Positions 59,787 through 64,000 of a stretch of 64,000 nucleotides of DNA are shown here, piece by piece (position 1 is the stretch's first letter; every line of letters starts with the position of its first letter). Location of the stretch: the NCBI GenBank assembly GCA_036172665.1, contig JAYKNF010000016.1:372001-436000 (forward strand). The letters run 5' to 3'. This DNA is from Prosopocoilus inquinatus. Taxonomy: Eukaryota > Arthropoda > Insecta > Coleoptera > Lucanidae. The notes under the pieces were generated by a model that ran no database searches, was not told the origin of the DNA, and saw nothing but the letters and a program-made list of their open reading frames with translations. Both the position numbers and the translations under genes were made by a program.

Positions 59787-61529
59787 ATATTATTATTAAA
59801 ATATTAATTATTAAATATTGTTATTAATAATATATTATTATACAATAAACTGTAATCAGAAAGGAGTTGTTATTTTATTCATTTTATTCGTTATTAATTT
59901 TAATAAATCAATTTAAGGATTTAAGAAAGAATTTAGAAATACATTGCGTTATTAAATTATTTAGATTAACTCTTGATGAGCAATTTAGCTTGACAGATTT
60001 TTATTGTCTTTGAAAGTATCGCTTTATTCGATTGAAATTTCAAACGTTGTCAAATTTACGAATTTTCTACGATGTAAAAGTCACAAAAAAAAATTTTCAC
60101 TGTGCAGCGTTAAAAATTTCATAGCAACAAGTGATCTGTATAAAAATTATAATAAACTAAATCAGAAAGGAGACGTTATTAATTTTAATCGATCAATTTA
60201 AAATTTAAGAATTTAGATTCACACACCGTCGTATAATAAATTAAGTGGCATAGAAAAAATAAACATGTTTGAAGGCGAATGTCGATTAAATATACAAACA
60301 CTATAAAATTTACATATGTATTCCGAGTTGTGAATGAATATAAATACCGTTTTAAATAAATAAAAACAAGCACGTTTTAAAGCGAGCCATACTAGCAAAA
60401 ATTCCATAATAGCAAATTAACATATTTACGAGCATTCACCGTCGATTTAAAATTCAAATTCAATTTGCATAGAAATCGTTTAACTAATATATTATTATTA
60501 CACACCAGTCTTAATCGGTCTTTCACAAAGCTTAGTGCGTGTTTACTAAGAGAATATAAGTAAGAGAATATTTTTAAGAATGTAATTTAAATATACACGA
60601 TTCTTACAAATAAAGATTAGGGGCTGACTGTTCGATGAAATCGTGGTTTCTAAGAGATGAGTGCTCGTGAAATGTGTATCGTTAAACTGTGTGACACTTG
60701 CAAGTTTGATTTAGGAAAATTTTTGCAAATAAAGATTATTATTCGACAGATACACTTTTTCCTTACATTCATTTGAATAAAGATTATTATAAACTTGGTA
60801 ATAATAAGATTATAATTACTATTCAACTTGGTTATAATAAGATTATTATTAAACTTCGTAAATGTTATTCAAATTCTAAAGTCGTTAGAGAGAATAATTA
60901 GTTATTGAAATTTTTTCAAAATAACTGGGAAAAAAGGAGAGAAGGAAAGAAAAAAAAGGAGAGAAGGACAGAAAAAAAGAAGAGAAAGGAAGGAAAAAAG
61001 GAGGAAAGAAAGGAAAGAAGAAAAGAGGAATGGTTAGTTCCAGTGGGCCGTGGTTACGCCTTCGTTACGCCTTCGTGACGCCCAGAAAATGGAAAGGGAA
61101 GAGTAGGGATGGGAGTGGGGAGAGGGCTTTCTCCCCCCCCCCCCCCCCGGTTGACCCAGATTCCGCGGAAACAGAAAGTTACCCCCACCAAACTCCGCCC
61201 ACCGCCCACTAAGTCCCGCCCAGTCTCCTCCTCCCATTCATCCTCTTTTACTGCTACTGCAAATGGAAACAGGATAAAATAAATAATAAAAAAAATTTAT
61301 TATGTGCGTTCGGTTTGACCTTATACAACTTTAGTTTTGAATAACATTATGTTCAGGATGTTGTAATACAAAATACGTATTGCATCATTTCTGGGCAAGG
61401 TGTTCTTTCACTTTTCGATGGTCCGGTTACGCGTGTTTGTTATGTGACCTTTTATAATGTTAATTTTGAATAACATATTACATAATTTCTTACGTGCAGT
61501 TTTAGAAGGTTTACCTTCAACTTTTCGAG
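59787..61529. other. Long non-coding stretch of B3
   Basis: 59787-60363 is AT-rich and matches B1 2184-2627 inverted. 60364-61529 is unique in the window, having been deleted from B1. It contains a 100-bp polypurine tract (about 60927-61027) and a run of 16 C (61133-61148). No gene is seen. Confidence 0.6.
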
Positions 61530-61562
61530 TATAAAAAGAGGCATTTAGTTCGAATAAACTCA
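61530..61562 (+). promoter_or_regulatory. TATA box and partial initiator for the Ser/Thr/Pro-rich gene, B3
   Basis: TATAAAA at 61530-61536 and TCACA with its A at 61562, 32 bp apart. The following exon ends at a GTAAGTG donor (61590) and the coding exon begins after a TGCTAG acceptor ending at 61759, giving a 170-bp 5' UTR intron. Confidence 0.5.
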
Positions 61563-61761
61563 CAAGTTATTTGTACAGTGAATCTACTGGTAAGTGCTTT
61601 TACTTCTTAATTCATTAATAGATCTATAGTATGATACTCTATTTTTTCCAGATATATCTGTTCTATATTTGTTTGTTTGTTTAACAATTGAACTGTAAGT
61701 ATTATTAAGTAAGATTTACGTTTTAATGTTTTAATATACTCCGTATTTTTGCATGCTAGTA

Positions 61762-63489
61762 ATGTCCTTTGGAAATGAACGCCCAATTTTACAGCAATAT
61801 TTACAAGGAAATCCTTCTTCAACAGTAACTACTAGCGTGGAATCTGCATTTAGAGAAACACAGACAGGAGTGGCAAGTACTGCTCAAGTAAATGTTTCTC
61901 AGAGTGCATTTACCACTCAAGCAAATGTGCCGCCTTCATGGTGGAATGAAATTGATAATTCCTCTTTCCTGTTGCAAGAAGGAATTATCAATGATTCTAC
62001 ACTGAACGCAATTGGTGACGTAATAGATCGTGCGGATTCTCGAGACATTCATTCCAGTCAACCAATTGTTAGCCAATTGCTGGTTCCTAGCCCTTTTATT
62101 CTTAATCAGCAATCTACCCAACCTCCTTTTATTATTCCACAACAATTAATCGTTACTTCTTCTTTAATGAAACCACCTCAAACTTCGAAACCACCAAATA
62201 AACCAGTTTCCCCATCAAATAAATCAGTTCCCATTCTTAAACAACCCACTCAACCCCTTATTTCTTCTTTCCTTACGCAAACCAAACCTACTCAACCCCT
62301 CATTTCTCAACAGTCAATAGTTACTCCTATTGTTACATCCACATCAGCCTCTACTACTTTGGTTGCTGTTACATCCGTTCCTATTGCTACATCGGAAACT
62401 GTTCCTATTGTTACATCCGTTTTTACAACTCCGAGTGCCATTTCTAGATCTGTTATTTCTAAATCAAAAACTCCGAGTTCCACTTCTAAATCTGTTGTTT
62501 CTAAATCCGTTTCTAATACTCGTGAACCCACACAATATTTACGCATCCTACGTGGCAACCAATATTCTCGTCTAAGGACCGTTAGCGACAAGTGTGAAAG
62601 AGTGTGGTTGCCTAAAGCAGAATATTTGCAACGCAGAAGGGAACGCACAATGGAACGTAGAATGGAAAGAATTGCTAATGAAAGAGTTTTTCTTTCTTCT
62701 TTGCGTTCAAGTGATGACTTGATGCATAGTGCGGAGTTGCAAGGTCAACTGAGTCAGTCGCAACCCCGTGTTGTTGCAGATAATATGCCGCTAAATCCTA
62801 ACGACACAGTTTCTGAAATAATTGATATATCAGACCGTTCAATGGAGATATCTCAATTATCACCAATTGGGAATAATAATAACACGAACTCATCAATTAA
62901 TATTAATCCAGTAATGATTAATAATTCTCCTTCTGTTCGTCGACCGAGGACTATTAATCTACCGAGGACTAATGTTAGTGAATCTGCTAATATTATATCC
63001 AATATTCAGAATTTGTCATCTTCACAATCACAACCGGAACTACATATCCCACCCTCTCAAATTCCACCTTCTCGACTTCAGATTTCACCTTCTCGGCTTG
63101 AAATTTCCTCTCCTAGTGTCCGAACCTCTACACCTATTCGATCCCTTTCCTCAGGAACTAATTTAATAGGAATTTCATCACAACATGTTATACCCCTTCC
63201 TTCACCCTCTCCCAATTTAATGGGAGTTATCTCAACAGCAGTCCAAAATTATTATGACGGAATTATGCCTGAAGTCAGGAACTGTTGTTTAGAGGGTGAG
63301 AAAAATCTTAGAAAAGTCACGGATGAGTTGCAATCTTGTCGTGAAATTTTAGGTACAGTTCGCTTAAGGTCTCCGACTGACCAGGCTTTAAACGAACAAT
63401 ATGACAATATGACAATTTCCCTCATTCACAACCGTCTGAGCCTGATCCAAGATTTGTTTCATAATCTTGTCGCAGACATATCTATTTAA
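61762..63489 (+). CDS. Ser/Thr/Pro-rich protein of element B, full length (575 aa)
   Basis: Intact in B3 only. The start at 61762 is preferred over 61753, because the upstream ATG lies in the predicted intron. Residues about 1-95 hold Asn/Gln/Thr-rich sequence with a PPSWWNEIDN patch. Residues 100-250 are Pro/Ser/Thr/Val repeats (KPTQPLIS, TSVPIATS types). Residues 250-330 are basic and helical (RRRERTMERR). The rest is Ser/Pro/Asn-rich, with a helical C-terminal 90 residues containing a KNLRKVTDELQ segment. No known domain. Possibly a virion or regulatory protein. Confidence 0.65.
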   Translation: MSFGNERPILQQYLQGNPSSTVTTSVESAFRETQTGVASTAQVNVSQSAFTTQANVPPSWWNEIDNSSFLLQEGIINDSTLNAIGDVIDRADSRDIHSSQPIVSQLLVPSPFILNQQSTQPPFIIPQQLIVTSSLMKPPQTSKPPNKPVSPSNKSVPILKQPTQPLISSFLTQTKPTQPLISQQSIVTPIVTSTSASTTLVAVTSVPIATSETVPIVTSVFTTPSAISRSVISKSKTPSSTSKSVVSKSVSNTREPTQYLRILRGNQYSRLRTVSDKCERVWLPKAEYLQRRRERTMERRMERIANERVFLSSLRSSDDLMHSAELQGQLSQSQPRVVADNMPLNPNDTVSEIIDISDRSMEISQLSPIGNNNNTNSSININPVMINNSPSVRRPRTINLPRTNVSESANIISNIQNLSSSQSQPELHIPPSQIPPSRLQISPSRLEISSPSVRTSTPIRSLSSGTNLIGISSQHVIPLPSPSPNLMGVISTAVQNYYDGIMPEVRNCCLEGEKNLRKVTDELQSCREILGTVRLRSPTDQALNEQYDNMTISLIHNRLSLIQDLFHNLVADISI

Positions 63490-63542
63490 AAGATTAAGTT
63501 TGATTTAGTGTCTTAAGATTTAACTTCTTCTCTTAAGTAGAT

Positions 63543-63947
63543 ATGTCTGTGAATTATATTGTTGTTCAATGGTATGTTCCTCACCTGAAGTTGGAAATGT
63601 TGTCGAGGTATTAGGTATATATATTAGGCAAGTGGAACTGAAAGTGAGTAATCTAATTTGTATTTTACGGTTTACATTTGTGATTATTTACTTTTTCAGT
63701 TAACGGACGGAACTCTGATTAATGCAGAAACGGCGGTAGTGAATTATCGCATGGTTCATCCACGTCTCGAACGGTCACCTTCACCCAGCTACAGCGGCCA
63801 CACCTGAACGACGGCCGCCGGTGCAGCAAGTGGCGGCGCCTCAACGCATCCGCCTAAAAAGGAGGGTGTTTGCGCCGCCAGTGTTGGAGCCTCTACCAAG
63901 ACCTTTACCACTAAAGGTGGAGGTGGAGGAGGAAAGGGCAGAGTTCA
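63543..63947 (+). pseudogene. Remnant of the spliced B-element gene, B3
   Basis: The intron and exon 2 of the 98-567 gene are recognisable (acceptor TTTTTCAG before 63699). Exon 1 is deleted apart from its last codons, and a short deletion near 63793 breaks the frame. A 24-codon frame at 63543 (starting MSVNYIVVQW) is shared with B1 and might be an upstream exon. Confidence 0.45.
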
Positions 63948-64000
63948 TTACATTTCAACATTTTAATAACATCTTATTTTTTACAGTGAGGAGCATTAAT

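Noticed and set aside
1..64000. Polydnavirus (bracovirus) proviral segment
   Set aside because: Capsid, PLA2, PolB and integrase genes are of polinton/adintovirus type, and no bracovirus gene families or excision motifs were recognised.

Overview
This window is animal nuclear DNA, most likely from an insect, and it is almost entirely nested mobile elements and endogenous virus-like elements. The evidence for an insect is indirect. It includes a Transib transposase, a MADF-domain gene, spliceosomal introns of 46-170 bp, core promoters with a TATA box 31 bp upstream of a TCAGT-type initiator, and a Ty3/Gypsy element of insect type. I cannot name the species. No ordinary single-copy host gene, tRNA, rRNA or CRISPR array was recognised.

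Two lineages of Polinton/Maverick/adintovirus-like DNA elements form the backbone. Element A (about 9306-37440) is a nearly complete but decayed polinton. From left to right it holds a truncated dUTPase, protein-primed PolB, a spliced unknown gene, an exonuclease-like gene, a retroviral-type integrase with a chromodomain, a conserved partner gene, the packaging ATPase, a PLA2 virion protein, a pX/pVI-like protein, an adenain-like protease, a penton-like minor capsid protein, a small basic protein, the double jelly-roll capsid protein, a zinc ribbon and a secreted coiled-coil protein. Element B occurs three times: B1 (1-9305, minus), B2 (39641-46781, minus) and B3 (about 54943-64000, plus). B carries capsid-module genes (PLA2 protein, protease, minor and major capsid proteins, exonuclease-like gene and several unknowns). 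No polymerase, integrase or ATPase gene is seen in any copy. B1 and B2 end at the same point, just outside a 38-bp inverted-repeat hairpin that follows a tract of AGGTCA half-sites.

Later insertions lie on top of these. Two near-identical Penelope-like elements (15215-20454) sit head-to-head. A 6.5-kb Ty3/Gypsy element (20717-27239, 326-bp LTRs, GTAT target duplication) sits inside the exonuclease-like gene of A and carries a captured macrodomain plus a CCCH zinc finger. Retrozyme-like elements with complete type I hammerhead ribozymes and 12-bp target duplications lie at 2640-3169 and 30045-30826, with decayed copies at 37468-37889 and 47108-47835. Two short palindromic elements with hammerhead-like cores and 15-bp target duplications lie at 43617-43812 and 49583-49862. 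There are also a 1.65-kb foldback repeat, a dead Transib, a MADF pseudogene, a second Penelope fragment and a 62-bp minisatellite.

The order of events can be read. B1 and B3 share the same disabling frameshift in the major capsid gene, so they are duplicates of one already-dead copy. The retrozyme in B1 came later, because B3 keeps the empty site. B2 alone keeps an uninterrupted 406-residue major capsid frame, but its protease has lost the catalytic histidine. The most interesting items are the macrodomain-bearing retrotransposon, the retrozymes and the hairpin-ended capsid-only element B.
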